DNA of 64,000 nt from NCBI GenBank assembly GCA_903924985.1, contig CAIYDT010000152.1:1-64000 (forward strand). The letters are read 5' to 3'. This DNA is from an uncultured Acetobacteraceae bacterium. GTDB taxonomy: Bacteria; Pseudomonadota; Alphaproteobacteria; Acetobacterales; Acetobacteraceae. Numbering within the stretch: position 1 is the first letter of the stretch; each line of letters begins with the position of its first letter. Below, one piece after another: positions 1-8,736 of this stretch. The position numbers were made by a program, and so were the translations under genes. The notes under the pieces are model-generated. The model searched no databases, had not been told where the DNA came from, and worked only from the letters and a program-made list of their open reading frames with translations.

Positions 1-1
1 C

Positions 2-781
2 GGCATGCGTGGCAGCCGCGTCCAGGCCGTCGTCGCCGAACTGCAGGGCGAGAAGATCGATATCATCCAATGGAACCCTGACCCGGCGACCTTCATCGTC
101 AACGGCCTGGCGCCGGCCGAGGTGACCAAGGTCGTGCTCGACGAAGAAGCCGGCCGCGTGGAAGTCGTCGTCCCCGATGAGCAACTCAGCCTCGCCATCG
201 GCCGCCGTGGCCAGAACGTGCGCCTCGCCAGCCAGCTCACGCGCTGGGACATCGATATTCTGACGGAAGCCGAGGAAAGCGAGCGCCGGCAGGAAGAATT
301 CCGCCGCCGGTCCGGCCTGTTCGTCGAAGCGTTGGACGTGGACGACGTGATCGCCGCGCTGCTGGTGACGGAAGGCTTCAACACGGTCGAGGAACTTGCC
401 TACACGCCGGTCGAGGAAGTCGCGGCCATCGAAGGCTTCGACGACTCCGTGGCGGAAGAGTTGATCCGCCGTGCCGAGGCGTACCTGACGCAGCGCGACA
501 ACGAACTCAGCGATAAGCGGATCGCGTTGGGCGTGAGCGACGACGTCGCCTCCTTCGAGATTTTCACCCCGGCGATGCTGGTGGCGCTGGGCGAAAAGGG
601 CGTGAAATCCCTGGACGATCTGGCCGATCTGGCCAGCGACGAGCTGCGGGAAATCGTTGGCGCCGAAGCCATGGACGAAGAAACCGCCAACGCGGTGATC
701 ATGGCGGCCCGTTCCCACTGGTTCGAAGATGGCGAACAGCCGGCGGAAGCAGAAGTAGCTGAGGAGGCGGGCCACGACTGA
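2..781 (+). CDS. nusA: Transcription termination/antitermination factor NusA (3' part)
   Basis: This is the C-terminal part of NusA, open at the left window edge, so the N-terminal RNA polymerase-binding and S1 domains are missing. The fragment begins inside the first KH domain (RGSRVQAVV...GEKIDII) and continues through the second KH domain ([17 protein letters not shown], about residues 63-79 of the visible part). It ends with two helix-hairpin-helix NusA-C repeats rich in Glu/Asp. NusA binds RNA polymerase and nascent RNA to control pausing, termination and antitermination. It heads the classic nusA-ylxR-infB-rbfA operon here. The internal ATG at position 5 is not the real start. Identification is very secure. 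Confidence 0.97.
   Translation, partial: GMRGSRVQAVVAELQGEKIDIIQWNPDPATFIVNGLAPAEVTKVVLDEEAGRVEVVVPDEQLSLAIGRRGQNVRLASQLTRWDIDILTEAEESERRQEEFRRRSGLFVEALDVDDVIAALLVTEGFNTVEELAYTPVEEVAAIEGFDDSVAEELIRRAEAYLTQRDNELSDKRIALGVSDDVASFEIFTPAMLVALGEKGVKSLDDLADLASDELREIVGAEAMDEETANAVIMAARSHWFEDGEQPAEAEVAEEAGHD
762..776 (+). promoter_or_regulatory. Strong Shine-Dalgarno with possible ACG start for ylxR
   Basis: AGGAGG (762-767) lies inside the end of nusA and is followed after 6 nt by ACG (774-776), which is in frame with ylxR. The next canonical start, GTG 846, lacks a recognisable ribosome-binding site and would cut off the RRC segment typical of YlxR proteins. The site decides which start is used; the ACG reading is inference. 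Confidence 0.45.
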
Positions 782-845
782 GCTCGATCCGACCGATCTC
801 GAAGAACCGGACGACGAACCGGAAGCCGGCCCGCTCCGTCGGTGT

Positions 846-1475
846 GTGCTGACGCGCGAACGGCTGCCCAAGGAAAAAATGATCCGCTTCGTTGTCGGCC
901 CGGATCGCGCGATCGTCCCCGACCTGTCCGCAAGGCTGCCCGGCAGGGGAATATGGTTGAGCGCTCGCGGGGATGTGTTAGAACCCGGTCGCGCTGAGGC
1001 GGACAGCCACCGTCAGCTCGTGCGTGCGTTCGCAAGAGCAGCGCGCGGACCGGTTGCCGTGCCCTCGAACCTCCCTTCCCTGCTTGAGGAAGCGCTGGTC
1101 CGTCGGATTACGGAGTTGTTGGGTTTGGCGCGCCGAGCCGGTCAGGCCATGGCGGGGTTTGAAAAGGCACGGGAATGGCTGAAAGCCGATCGTGCCCGCT
1201 TGGTGTTGCAGGCGTCGGACGGCAGTGCGTCGGAAAGGACCCGGTTTTTATCGGGCGTTTCGGCGTCGGTGCCGGTATTGGACCCATTGCCCGGTGCGGC
1301 GATGGGCCGTCTGTTCGGACGGGATTTCGTGGTGCATGTCGCGATCGCACCGGGAAAACTAGGCGAGTCCCTCGTGATGGAAGCGGGACGGCTGGCCGGA
1401 CTAAAGGATAAGACCATCGCGGTCGCGGGGCGGACAACCGCCGGATTGAACGTAGAAGTGGGTGCCAGCGGATAA
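846..1475 (+). CDS. ylxR: YlxR (DUF448) / L7Ae-like RNA-binding fusion protein
   Basis: Nucleic-acid-binding protein of the nusA operon. The N-terminal YlxR/DUF448 domain shows PKEKMIRFVVG and the family signature GRGIW. The C-terminal half (LLGLARRAGQAMAGFEK...) resembles the L7Ae/YlxQ fold, a fusion common in alphaproteobacteria. The coordinates use GTG 846, the only canonical start in frame. However, the conserved RRC that normally precedes the domain is encoded just upstream (837-845), and the frame is open back to a stop at 756-758. A consensus AGGAGG at 762-767 sits 6 nt before an in-frame ACG at 774, so translation may begin there and overlap the nusA stop. The gene ends one base before infB. 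Confidence 0.9.
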   Translation: MLTRERLPKEKMIRFVVGPDRAIVPDLSARLPGRGIWLSARGDVLEPGRAEADSHRQLVRAFARAARGPVAVPSNLPSLLEEALVRRITELLGLARRAGQAMAGFEKAREWLKADRARLVLQASDGSASERTRFLSGVSASVPVLDPLPGAAMGRLFGRDFVVHVAIAPGKLGESLVMEAGRLAGLKDKTIAVAGRTTAGLNVEVGASG

Positions 1476-1476
1476 C

Positions 1477-4185
1477 ATGAGCGAAGGCAACGATCAGGAA
1501 GGCGGCAAAGCCAGGCTCTCTCTGCGTCCTACGGGAACGCTGGGATTGGGCCGTACCGTCGACGCGGGCTCCGTGCGGCAAAGCTTCAGCCACGGACGTT
1601 CGAAAGTCGTACAGGTGGAGGTGCGCAAGAAGCGCGCGCCGATCCCAAATCCGGCCGCCGCTGCCGGTGCGCCGGCCCCTCGGCCGATGGGCGCCCCGCC
1701 CGCGCCGCGCCCCCCCCTGCCCTCCGCGCGTCCTGCGCCCGGGGCCGGCCGAGCGCTGACCGAGACGGAACTCGCCGCCCGCCAGAAGGCGGTGGTCGAG
1801 CAGCAGCGCGAAGCGGCGCGCCGCGAGGCTGAACGGCGTGAGCAGGAGACCATTTCCATCCTGTCGCAGGCGGAAGAAAACCGCCGGCGTGAGGATGAGG
1901 CGCGCAAGCAGGCGGAAGAAGACGCCCGCCGCCAGAAAGAAACCGAAGCGCGCGAGAAGATCGAGGCGGAGGCCCGCCGCGTCGCCGACGTGAAAGCCGC
2001 CGCCGCGGCTGCCGCGGCCGGTATGCCCGCGCCGGCACCCATCGAAGCGCCGCCCCCGGCCCCACCGCCGGAACCGGTCGTTGCCCTCGCCCCCGGCGAA
2101 GCCGCCCCGGTTGCTGCCCCGGCCGCCCCGGCTGCTCGCCCCGCGACACCCGAAACGCTGCGTTTGCGCCCCGGCGTCCGCGCCGACGACGAGGACGAAG
2201 GCCGCCAGGTCCGACGCGTTGGCCCGGGTGGCGTGCCCGCCCGCCGGCCGCCGGTCGTGGCGCCCAAGGGTGGCACCAACGACCGCCGCCGCGCCGGCCG
2301 TATCGACGTGCAAGCCGCGATCGAGGGAGAAGACGATCGCGTTCGCTCGCTCGCCTCCGTCCGCCGTCAGCGCGAACGCGAACGCCGTCAGGCGGAGCTG
2401 GAGCGTCTGCGCGCCGACCAGGTGAAGGTTGTCCGCGACGTCATCCTGCCGGATGCCATCACGGTGCAGGAACTGGCGGCCCGTATGGCTGCCCGAGCAC
2501 CCGACGTCATTAAAGCTTTGATGCGCATGGGCGTGATGGCGACCATCACCCAGTCGCTGGATGCCGACACCGCCGAGCTGGTGGTGCAGGAATTCGGCCA
2601 TCGGGCGCGCCGGGTCTCTGAATCCGACGTGGAAACGGGGCTGGAAGGCGCCGTCGACACCGATGCCCAACTGGAGACCCGCCCGCCGGTCGTCACCATC
2701 ATGGGCCACGTCGATCACGGCAAGACGTCCTTGCTCGACGCGCTGCGGTCCACCGATGTGGCCGGCGGCGAAGCCGGTGGCATCACCCAGCACATCGGCG
2801 CCTATCAGGTCGAAACCAAAGCCGGGAACCGCATTACCTTCATCGACACGCCGGGTCATGAGGCGTTCACCGCCATGCGGTCGCGCGGCGCCTCGGTCAC
2901 CGACATCGTGGTGCTGGTGGTCGCGTCCGACGACGGCGTGATGCCGCAGACGATCGAGGCCATCCGGCACGCTCAGGCGGCCAATGCGCCGCTGATCATC
3001 GCCATCAACAAGATGGACAAGCCCGACGCCAACCCGGCGCGCGTGCGGCAGGAACTGCTGCAATACGACGTGGTGGTCGAAGAAATGGGCGGCGAGACCC
3101 AGGATGTCGAAGTCTCCGCGCTGAAGAAGACCGGCCTTGAGAAGCTGGAAGAAGCCATCATGCTCCAGGCCGAGTTGCTGGATCTGAAGGCCAATCCGGA
3201 TCGCACCGCCGAGGGTTCTGTGATCGAAAGCCGGCTGGACCGCGGACGCGGCCCGGTGGCGACGATCCTGGTGCAAAAAGGCACGCTCTATCAGGGCGAT
3301 ATCGTGGTGGCCGGCGGCGAGTGGGGCCGCGTGCGCGCCATGCTCGACGACAAGGGCCGCAATATGCGGGAAGCCGAACCGTCGAGCCCGGTGGAAATCC
3401 TTGGCCTGAGCGGGGTGCCCAGCGCGGGCGAACCCTTCGTGGTCGTGGAAAACGAGCAGCGCGCCCGTGAAATCACCGAATTCCGCCAGCGCCGCCAGCG
3501 CGACAAGACCGCCGGTGCCAATACGCTGGCACGCGGCACGCTGGACCAAATGCTGGCCCGCATCCAGGCCGGCGAGCAGAAGGAAGTCGCCGTCCTGATC
3601 AAGGCCGACGTGCAGGGCAGCACGGAAGCCATTCAGGCCACCGTGTTGAAACTGGCGCACGAGGAAGTGCGCGTGCGCGTGCTGCTGGCCGGCGTCGGGC
3701 AGATCACCGAAAGCGACATCCAGCTCGCCAAGGCCTCCAGCGCCGTCATCGTCGCCTTCAACGTCCGTGCTACCTCCCAGGCTCGGGAAATGGCGCAGCG
3801 CGATGGCGTCGACATCCGCTACTTCTCCATCATCTACGACGTCGCCGACGACATCGAGAAGCTGGTGCGTGGCAAGGTGGCGCCGAAGGCTCGCGAGAAG
3901 TTCCTGGGCTACGCGGAGATCCGTCAGGTGTTCAACATCACCAAGACCGGCAAGGTCGCGGGCTGCATGATCACCGAAGGTATGGTCAAGCGCGGCACCG
4001 GCGTGCGCCTGCTGCGCGACGGCGTGGTCATCCACAACGGCGAACTCACGCAGCTCAAGCGCTTCAAGGACGATGTCCGAGAAGTCGCGCGCGGCTACGA
4101 GTGCGGCCTGTCGTTCGCCAACTTCCAGGATCTGCAGATCGGCGACGTGGTCGAGTGCTTCGAAGTGGAGATGGTTCCGGGTTGA
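1477..4185 (+). CDS. infB: Translation initiation factor IF-2
   Basis: IF-2 is the GTPase that brings fMet-tRNA to the 30S subunit and promotes subunit joining. The 902-residue protein has a long low-complexity N-terminal region: Ala/Pro-rich, then a highly charged coiled-coil-like segment around residues 90-180. The IF2-N domain follows, and then the G domain with GHVDHGKT (about 410-417), DTPGHEAF (about 457) and NKMD (about 511). Domains II to IV complete the protein. ATG 1477 is chosen, one base after the ylxR stop; a GTG at 1462 in the same frame would add five residues. The stop overlaps the rbfA TTG start, so the two are translationally coupled. Confidence 0.98.
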   Translation: MSEGNDQEGGKARLSLRPTGTLGLGRTVDAGSVRQSFSHGRSKVVQVEVRKKRAPIPNPAAAAGAPAPRPMGAPPAPRPPLPSARPAPGAGRALTETELAARQKAVVEQQREAARREAERREQETISILSQAEENRRREDEARKQAEEDARRQKETEAREKIEAEARRVADVKAAAAAAAAGMPAPAPIEAPPPAPPPEPVVALAPGEAAPVAAPAAPAARPATPETLRLRPGVRADDEDEGRQVRRVGPGGVPARRPPVVAPKGGTNDRRRAGRIDVQAAIEGEDDRVRSLASVRRQRERERRQAELERLRADQVKVVRDVILPDAITVQELAARMAARAPDVIKALMRMGVMATITQSLDADTAELVVQEFGHRARRVSESDVETGLEGAVDTDAQLETRPPVVTIMGHVDHGKTSLLDALRSTDVAGGEAGGITQHIGAYQVETKAGNRITFIDTPGHEAFTAMRSRGASVTDIVVLVVASDDGVMPQTIEAIRHAQAANAPLIIAINKMDKPDANPARVRQELLQYDVVVEEMGGETQDVEVSALKKTGLEKLEEAIMLQAELLDLKANPDRTAEGSVIESRLDRGRGPVATILVQKGTLYQGDIVVAGGEWGRVRAMLDDKGRNMREAEPSSPVEILGLSGVPSAGEPFVVVENEQRAREITEFRQRRQRDKTAGANTLARGTLDQMLARIQAGEQKEVAVLIKADVQGSTEAIQATVLKLAHEEVRVRVLLAGVGQITESDIQLAKASSAVIVAFNVRATSQAREMAQRDGVDIRYFSIIYDVADDIEKLVRGKVAPKAREKFLGYAEIRQVFNITKTGKVAGCMITEGMVKRGTGVRLLRDGVVIHNGELTQLKRFKDDVREVARGYECGLSFANFQDLQIGDVVECFEVEMVPG

Positions 4186-4604
4186 AGAAACCAGCGGCAG
4201 GCCCCAAGGGGACACCAGGCCAGCGGCAATTGCGCGTGGGGGAAGAAGTCCGCCACGTGCTCGCCGCGGTGTTCGCCCGCCACGAATTCCGCGATCCCAT
4301 ACTGGCTGAAGCGGAAATCACCGTCACCGAGGTCCGTATCGGGCCCGACCTGAAGCGTGCGACCGCGTTCATCGCGCGCCTCGGGCGGTCGGACGTCGCC
4401 GACCTGATTCCAGCGCTGAAGCGGGCCACCCCGTACCTGCGCGGGCAGATGGCAAAGGCGATGAAGCTGCGCATGGTGCCGGACTTGTCGTTCCAGCCCG
4501 ACACCGCGCTGGATTACGCCATGAAAATCAACCGCCTGATGCACCAACCCACGGTCGCTCGGGATTTGGGGAAGGCGGACTCCGGGGAAGCCGACGAAAC
4601 CTGA
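4182..4604 (+). CDS. rbfA: Ribosome-binding factor A
   Basis: RbfA is a KH-fold protein that assists late maturation of the 30S subunit and 16S rRNA 5'-end processing. The 140-residue product has the family features: RVGEEVRHVLAAVF at the start, ITVTEVRIGPDLKRATAF in the middle and LRMVPDLSF near the end. The start is TTG 4182, overlapping the infB stop (TTGA), with GGAG about 11 nt upstream. Upstream in-frame starts would lie deep within infB. In most relatives truB follows directly; here the conserved order is interrupted by about 2.9 kb of accessory DNA. Confidence 0.95.
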   Translation: MKKPAAGPKGTPGQRQLRVGEEVRHVLAAVFARHEFRDPILAEAEITVTEVRIGPDLKRATAFIARLGRSDVADLIPALKRATPYLRGQMAKAMKLRMVPDLSFQPDTALDYAMKINRLMHQPTVARDLGKADSGEADET

Positions 4605-4614
4605 CGGGCCTTTT

Positions 4615-4776
4615 TCAGAAAGTCAGCTGTAATGCCAGATACCAGAAAAACTGGTTAGTCGTGGAACGGTTCTGCAATCCGGTGCCGACCGTGTGTTCGC
4701 TCATCCTATGGTCCGCCTTAGCGCGTGAAACCTGGGTAGGGCTGACAAACGCCGTCAGTCCGTGATTGACGGGCAT
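4615..4776 (-). pseudogene. Relic: C-terminal tail of an outer-membrane beta-barrel protein
   Basis: On the minus strand an open stretch of 53 codons ends in FFWYLALQLTF and a stop. Alternating aromatic/hydrophobic residues and a terminal Phe are the hallmark of the last strand of outer-membrane beta-barrels, recognised by the BAM complex. No upstream part of such a gene exists here: the region before it is occupied by padR on the other strand. I read it as the 3' remnant of a deleted outer-membrane protein gene. The exact family is not recognisable, and chance is possible for so short a segment. Confidence 0.4.
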
Positions 4777-4844
4777 TCCTGATACCAACACAATCGGATT
4801 TCGACAACGGATTCCGATTGCGATGCGACAGATGAACCGAGACC

Positions 4845-5198
4845 ATGGAACACCAAGACCTCCTCGCTGGCTTCGTCCGGTTGCATGTCCTGCACCATGC
4901 GGTCGAGCACGAGATCTATGGTCTGTGGATGATCGAAGAACTGGCCCATCACGGCTATCGCCTGAGCCCGGGCACCCTCTACCCCATGCTGCACGCCATG
5001 GAGACCCGTGGCTATCTGACGTCGCGAACCGAGCGGGTCGGGCGAACCGCGCGCAAGCTGTACCGCGCCACCGCGTTCGGAAAGCAGGGTCTGGCGCTGG
5101 CCAAACTGCGCGGCCGGGAATTCATGGGCGAGGCCCTCAAGGAAGCGCCATCGGCCGAACCGCCGACGCGGGAGGCAGCCGATGACGCCGATGCCTGA
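4845..5198 (+). CDS. PadR-family transcriptional regulator
   Basis: Small winged-helix DNA-binding protein of 117 residues. The PadR core is clear: LHHAVEHEIYGLWMIEEL, then YRLSPGTLYPMLHAMETRGYL (the recognition helix region), then a basic wing and RKLYRATAFGKQGL. PadR proteins usually repress a neighbouring gene and respond to a small molecule. The reading frame overlaps chrA by 17 nt, so it is cotranscribed and probably controls the chromate transporter operon, as seen for PadR-chrA pairs elsewhere. The inducer cannot be told from sequence. Confidence 0.9.
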   Translation: MEHQDLLAGFVRLHVLHHAVEHEIYGLWMIEELAHHGYRLSPGTLYPMLHAMETRGYLTSRTERVGRTARKLYRATAFGKQGLALAKLRGREFMGEALKEAPSAEPPTREAADDADA

Positions 5199-6369
5199 CA
5201 AGAGCCGCGTGGTGGAAGTCTTCCTGGCCTTCCTACGCCTCGGCCTGACCTCCTTCGGCGGGCCGGTCGCGCATCTGGGGTATTACAGGGCGGAGTTCGT
5301 GGAGCGGCGGCGCTGGCTCAGCGAGCAGGCCTATGCCGATATCGTCGCGCTGTCGCAGTTTCTGCCGGGACCAGGATCGAGCCAGACGGGCTTTACCATC
5401 GGCCTGCTGCGGGCGGGCTATTGGGGTGGCCTCGCTGCCTGGGTGGGCTTCACCATGCCGTCCGCGCTGCTGATGCTGCTGTTCGCGTATGGGGCCGGCA
5501 GCATCGCGGACTCGGCGGTGGGTGCGGGGCTATTGCATGGGCTGAAGCTGGTGGCGGTGGCCATCGTGGCGCAGGCCGTGCTGGGCATGGCGCGTAGCCT
5601 GTGTCCGGACCGTCAGCGCGCCTCAATCGCGACACTGGCGGTTATTCCGGTGCTTCTCGCGCCGAACTCGCTCAGCCAGATCGGGGTCATCGTGCTGGGC
5701 GGTCTGGCTGGGCTGGTGTTCTGCCGGAGCGACGCCGAGTCCGCGCCCGACGGCATGACCATGCCGGTATCGCGCGGGGTAGGGGGCGTCTGCCTGTCAG
5801 CGTTCTTCCTGCTGCTGGCGCTGTCGCTGATCCCCGTCGGCGGCGCGCTGGCGCTGTGGGATGCGTTTTACCGCTCCGGCGCGTTGGTGTTCGGCGGCGG
5901 CCATGTGGTGCTGCCGCTGCTGCGGGATGCCGTGGTGGTGCCGGGCTGGGCTTCGGACAGCGGCTTCCTGGCGGGTTACGGCGCGGCGCAGGCGCTGCCG
6001 GGGCCGCTGTTTACCTTCTCCGCCTACCTTGGCGCGGTGGCGAGCGTCGGCCCAGGTGGCGTCCTGGGCGCCGCGCTGGCGCTGGTCGCGATCTTCGTGC
6101 CGGGCATCCTGGCGCTGCTGGGAACCCTGCCATTTTGGCACGTTCTGCGGGGGCGCCCCGATGCCCAGGCCGCCATGCGCGGCATCAACGCCGCCGTGGT
6201 CGGGGTGCTCGGCGCCGCGCTTTATAACCCGGTCTGGACCGGCGCGGTGGTGCGGCCGGTGGATTTCGCCATGGCCGTCGCCGGGTTCGTACTGCTGGTG
6301 GTCTGGCGCGCGCCGGCCCTGCTCGTGGTGGTGCTCGGCGCTGTGGCGGGAATCGTCATCGCCGCCTGA
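5182..6369 (+). CDS. chrA: Chromate efflux transporter ChrA (long-chain CHR family)
   Basis: Inner-membrane transporter of 395 residues that expels chromate using the proton motive force. Two homologous CHR halves are visible. The first has FLRLGLTSFGGPVAHLGYYR and LSQFLPGPGSSQ; the second has GGHVVLPLL and GYGAAQALPGPLFTFSAYLG. About ten hydrophobic helices are present. ATG 5182 has GGAGG 6 nt upstream (5171-5175). The gene overlaps padR by 17 nt and is followed 12 nt later by a hydroxylase gene, so the three form an operon. True substrate specificity is inferred from family membership. Confidence 0.93.
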   Translation: MTPMPDKSRVVEVFLAFLRLGLTSFGGPVAHLGYYRAEFVERRRWLSEQAYADIVALSQFLPGPGSSQTGFTIGLLRAGYWGGLAAWVGFTMPSALLMLLFAYGAGSIADSAVGAGLLHGLKLVAVAIVAQAVLGMARSLCPDRQRASIATLAVIPVLLAPNSLSQIGVIVLGGLAGLVFCRSDAESAPDGMTMPVSRGVGGVCLSAFFLLLALSLIPVGGALALWDAFYRSGALVFGGGHVVLPLLRDAVVVPGWASDSGFLAGYGAAQALPGPLFTFSAYLGAVASVGPGGVLGAALALVAIFVPGILALLGTLPFWHVLRGRPDAQAAMRGINAAVVGVLGAALYNPVWTGAVVRPVDFAMAVAGFVLLVVWRAPALLVVVLGAVAGIVIAA

Positions 6370-6381
6370 AGGAGTGACGAC

Positions 6382-7173
6382 ATGCCGGAACCCGCCATTC
6401 GGCTGACCTGCTTTCTGGGGGTTCTGCTGGCTATGGGATTGTGGGAGGCTCTGGCCCCGCGCAGGCGGCAATCCATTGGCCGGGCGAGCCGTTGGCCACA
6501 CAATCTGGCCCTCGTGGCGCTGAACACGCTGGCGGTGCGGCTGCTGTTCCCCCTGACCGCCGTCGGGATGGCCACGATCGCCGCCGCGAAGGGCTGGGGG
6601 TTGTTTCACCTGCTGCCGCTGTCCCTCTGGGTCGCGGTACCGGCCGCGGTGGTGGCGCTCGATCTGATAATCTACGGCCAGCACATGGCATTCCATCTGG
6701 TGCCCCCGCTGTGGCGCTTGCACCGCGTGCATCACGCGGACCTGGCGTTCGATGTCACCACCGGCCTGCGCTTCCATCCCGGAGAAATCGTCGTGTCCAT
6801 GGCGATCAAGCTGGCGGCCGTCCTGGTGTTGGGCGCGCCGCCGCTGGCGGTATTGATTTTCGAGGTTTTGTTGAATGCCATGGCGATGTTCAACCATGCC
6901 AATGTCGATCTACCGGTTTGGATCGACGCGATACTGCGCCGCGTCGTCGTTACACCGGACATGCACCGCGTGCACCATTCGGTCGATTGGCTGGAGGCAA
7001 ACCGTAATTTTGGCTTCAACCTGCCCTGGTGGGACCGGCTGTTTGGCACCTATCTGGCTCAACCGGCACTGGGCCATGCCGGGATGACGATAGGAACCGC
7101 GGGGTTCGGCGATCCCGCCGAACTACGGCTCGACCGCATGCTGACACAACCGGCACGAAGCGGCGGGGGATAG
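6382..7173 (+). CDS. Sterol desaturase / fatty acid hydroxylase family protein
   Basis: Integral-membrane di-iron oxygenase of 263 residues. The histidine clusters that hold the metal are visible: HMAFH (about residue 99), HRVHH (about 113-117), NHANVD and HRVHHS (about 195-200). Four or more hydrophobic helices surround them. Family members hydroxylate or desaturate lipids; the substrate here is unknown. GAAGGAG precedes the ATG. It follows chrA by 12 nt, so it is probably the third gene of the padR-chrA unit, although a functional link with chromate is not obvious. Confidence 0.9.
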   Translation: MPEPAIRLTCFLGVLLAMGLWEALAPRRRQSIGRASRWPHNLALVALNTLAVRLLFPLTAVGMATIAAAKGWGLFHLLPLSLWVAVPAAVVALDLIIYGQHMAFHLVPPLWRLHRVHHADLAFDVTTGLRFHPGEIVVSMAIKLAAVLVLGAPPLAVLIFEVLLNAMAMFNHANVDLPVWIDAILRRVVVTPDMHRVHHSVDWLEANRNFGFNLPWWDRLFGTYLAQPALGHAGMTIGTAGFGDPAELRLDRMLTQPARSGGG

Positions 7174-7193
7174 AAATACCCGAAGCGCCGACG

Positions 7194-7400
7194 CACCGCA
7201 TCGAACACGACAGCCTCGGCGCATTTCCGTCCTGGCGGATCGGTGCAAGGCGATCGTCGCCGCGACCGGCGGAATCATCGCCGGCAAGCCGTACGATCAG
7301 TTCCCTATGGACGTGTTCCAGGGCGGCACGGGCACCTCCACCAATGACATCTACCCGACTGCGGTGCGGCGGCTGTCCGTCGCCGCATTGGCCGCGGGGA
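7194..7400 (+). pseudogene. Relic of an aspartase/fumarase class II gene
   Basis: Two pieces of one protein family lie in different frames. The first, RIEHDSLG (7197-7220), matches the usual N-terminus. The second, AIVAATGGIIAGKPYDQFP and MDVFQGGTGTSTN (about 7250-7345), matches the middle of aspartate ammonia-lyase/fumarase. DVFQGG..TS points to aspartase rather than fumarase, where QTGSGT is usual. About 100 residues between the pieces and the whole C-terminal two thirds are missing, and a frameshift separates them. It fills the 318-base gap between the hydroxylase gene and truB and marks the right border of DNA inserted into the rbfA-truB interval. Confidence 0.75.
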
Positions 7401-7491
7401 AACACGACCGATACCGCCCGTGCCGGCGCGGGGTTGACCCTGAGGCACGAACGCCCTACCCCCGCGCCCTTCCCAACGGACCCCCAGCATC

Positions 7492-8418
7492 ATGTCCCGC
7501 CGCAAGCCCAAAGGTCGCCCGCTCGACGGGTGGCTCATTATCGATAAGCCGCCGGGCATGACCAGCACCGACGTGGTCAACCGCGTCAAACGCATTTTCG
7601 ATGCGCAGAAGGCCGGCCACGGCGGCACGCTCGACCCGCTGGCCACCGGGGTGCTGCCGATCGCGTTCGGCGCCGCCACCAAGACCGTGCCCTATGTCAT
7701 GGACGGCACCAAGCTCTACCGCTTCACCCTGAAGCTGGGCGAGGGCCGCGACACAGACGATGCGGACGGAGAGGTCATCGCCACCTCCGACGTGCGCCCC
7801 ACGGACGATCAGATCAGGGCCGCGCTGCCCGCCTTCCGGGGCGACATCATGCAGATCCCGCCGATCTACTCCGCCATCAAGGTCGCCGGCGAACGCGCCT
7901 ACGACATGGCCCGCGAAGGCCGCGCCCCGGTCCTGGAAGCGCGCCCCGCCCGTGTCGACCGGTTCGAGCTGATCGAGCGCACGGATGCCGACACGGCGGT
8001 GTTCGAGGTCGCGTCGGGCAAGGGCGTCTACATGCGCAGCCTCGCCCGCGATCTGGCGCAAGCGTGCGGCACGGTGGGGCACGTTGCCGCCCTGCGCCGC
8101 CTGCGGGTCGGCCCCTTCCTGGAGGCCGCATCGATTCCGCTGGACAAACTGCGCGATGCAGAGGATACCGCGCCGGCTTCCCCGGACCTTCTGCTTCCGG
8201 TCGTGACCGCGCTGGCCGACATCCCGGCGCTGGCCCTGACGGAATCCGAGGCCGCCGACCTCCGGCATGGCCAGGCGATCAGCCTGGTGGCGCTGATGGG
8301 ACGGATTCCTGGCAATTCCGACCCCGATGGCGGGTTGGTGCGGGCCATGGCGGGGGGCCGCGTGATCGGGTTGGCCCGTCTGGAAGACGGCCTGATGAAG
8401 CCCGAACGGGTGCTGTAA
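7492..8418 (+). CDS. truB: tRNA pseudouridine(55) synthase TruB
   Basis: TruB converts uridine 55 of the tRNA T-loop to pseudouridine and acts as a tRNA chaperone. The 308-residue protein has DGWLIIDKPPGMTS at the N-terminus, the catalytic motif GGTLDPLATG with Asp48, and IPPIYSAIKVAGERAYD. The C-terminal segment carries the PUA-like part. The gene lies 48 bases before rpsO, restoring the conserved truB-rpsO-pnp order after the accessory insertion. Confidence 0.97.
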   Translation: MSRRKPKGRPLDGWLIIDKPPGMTSTDVVNRVKRIFDAQKAGHGGTLDPLATGVLPIAFGAATKTVPYVMDGTKLYRFTLKLGEGRDTDDADGEVIATSDVRPTDDQIRAALPAFRGDIMQIPPIYSAIKVAGERAYDMAREGRAPVLEARPARVDRFELIERTDADTAVFEVASGKGVYMRSLARDLAQACGTVGHVAALRRLRVGPFLEAASIPLDKLRDAEDTAPASPDLLLPVVTALADIPALALTESEAADLRHGQAISLVALMGRIPGNSDPDGGLVRAMAGGRVIGLARLEDGLMKPERVL

Positions 8419-8466
8419 GGCCCCCATCCCGCGTTTCCTTCAATCCCTCGCAACGGAGATCATGCG

Positions 8467-8736
8467 ATGTCGATCACGGCGGAGCGCCGCACGGCGCTCA
8501 TTGGCGACTATAAAACCAACGAGACGGACACCGGCAGCCCGGAAGTGCAGGTCGCCCTGCTATCCGAACGCATCACCAACCTGACCGAACATCTGAAGAC
8601 GCACGCGAAGGATTTCCACTCGCGCCGCGGCCTGCTGATGCTGGTCGGCCGCCGGCGGCGGCTGCTGGACTACCTCAAGGGCAAGAACAACGAGCGCTAC
8701 ACCGCCCTGATCGGCCGCCTGGGCCTGCGCCGGTAA
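8467..8736 (+). CDS. rpsO: 30S ribosomal protein S15
   Basis: S15 binds the central domain of 16S rRNA early in 30S assembly. The 89-residue sequence is canonical: [34 protein letters not shown] and a C-terminal [18 protein letters not shown] lies upstream of ATG 8467; another ATG five bases earlier is out of frame. It precedes pnp, the usual partner, with a 367-base structured leader between them. Confidence 0.98.
   Translation: MSITAERRTALIGDYKTNETDTGSPEVQVALLSERITNLTEHLKTHAKDFHSRRGLLMLVGRRRRLLDYLKGKNNERYTALIGRLGLRR

Noticed and set aside
1108-4215. Very long minus-strand open frame opposite infB
   Set aside because: It is a high-GC mirror of infB; its sequence is His/Gly/Arg-rich with no family pattern, while the plus strand encodes a clear IF-2.
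7194-7400. Functional fumarase gene
   Set aside because: Motifs are in two frames and most of the protein is missing.
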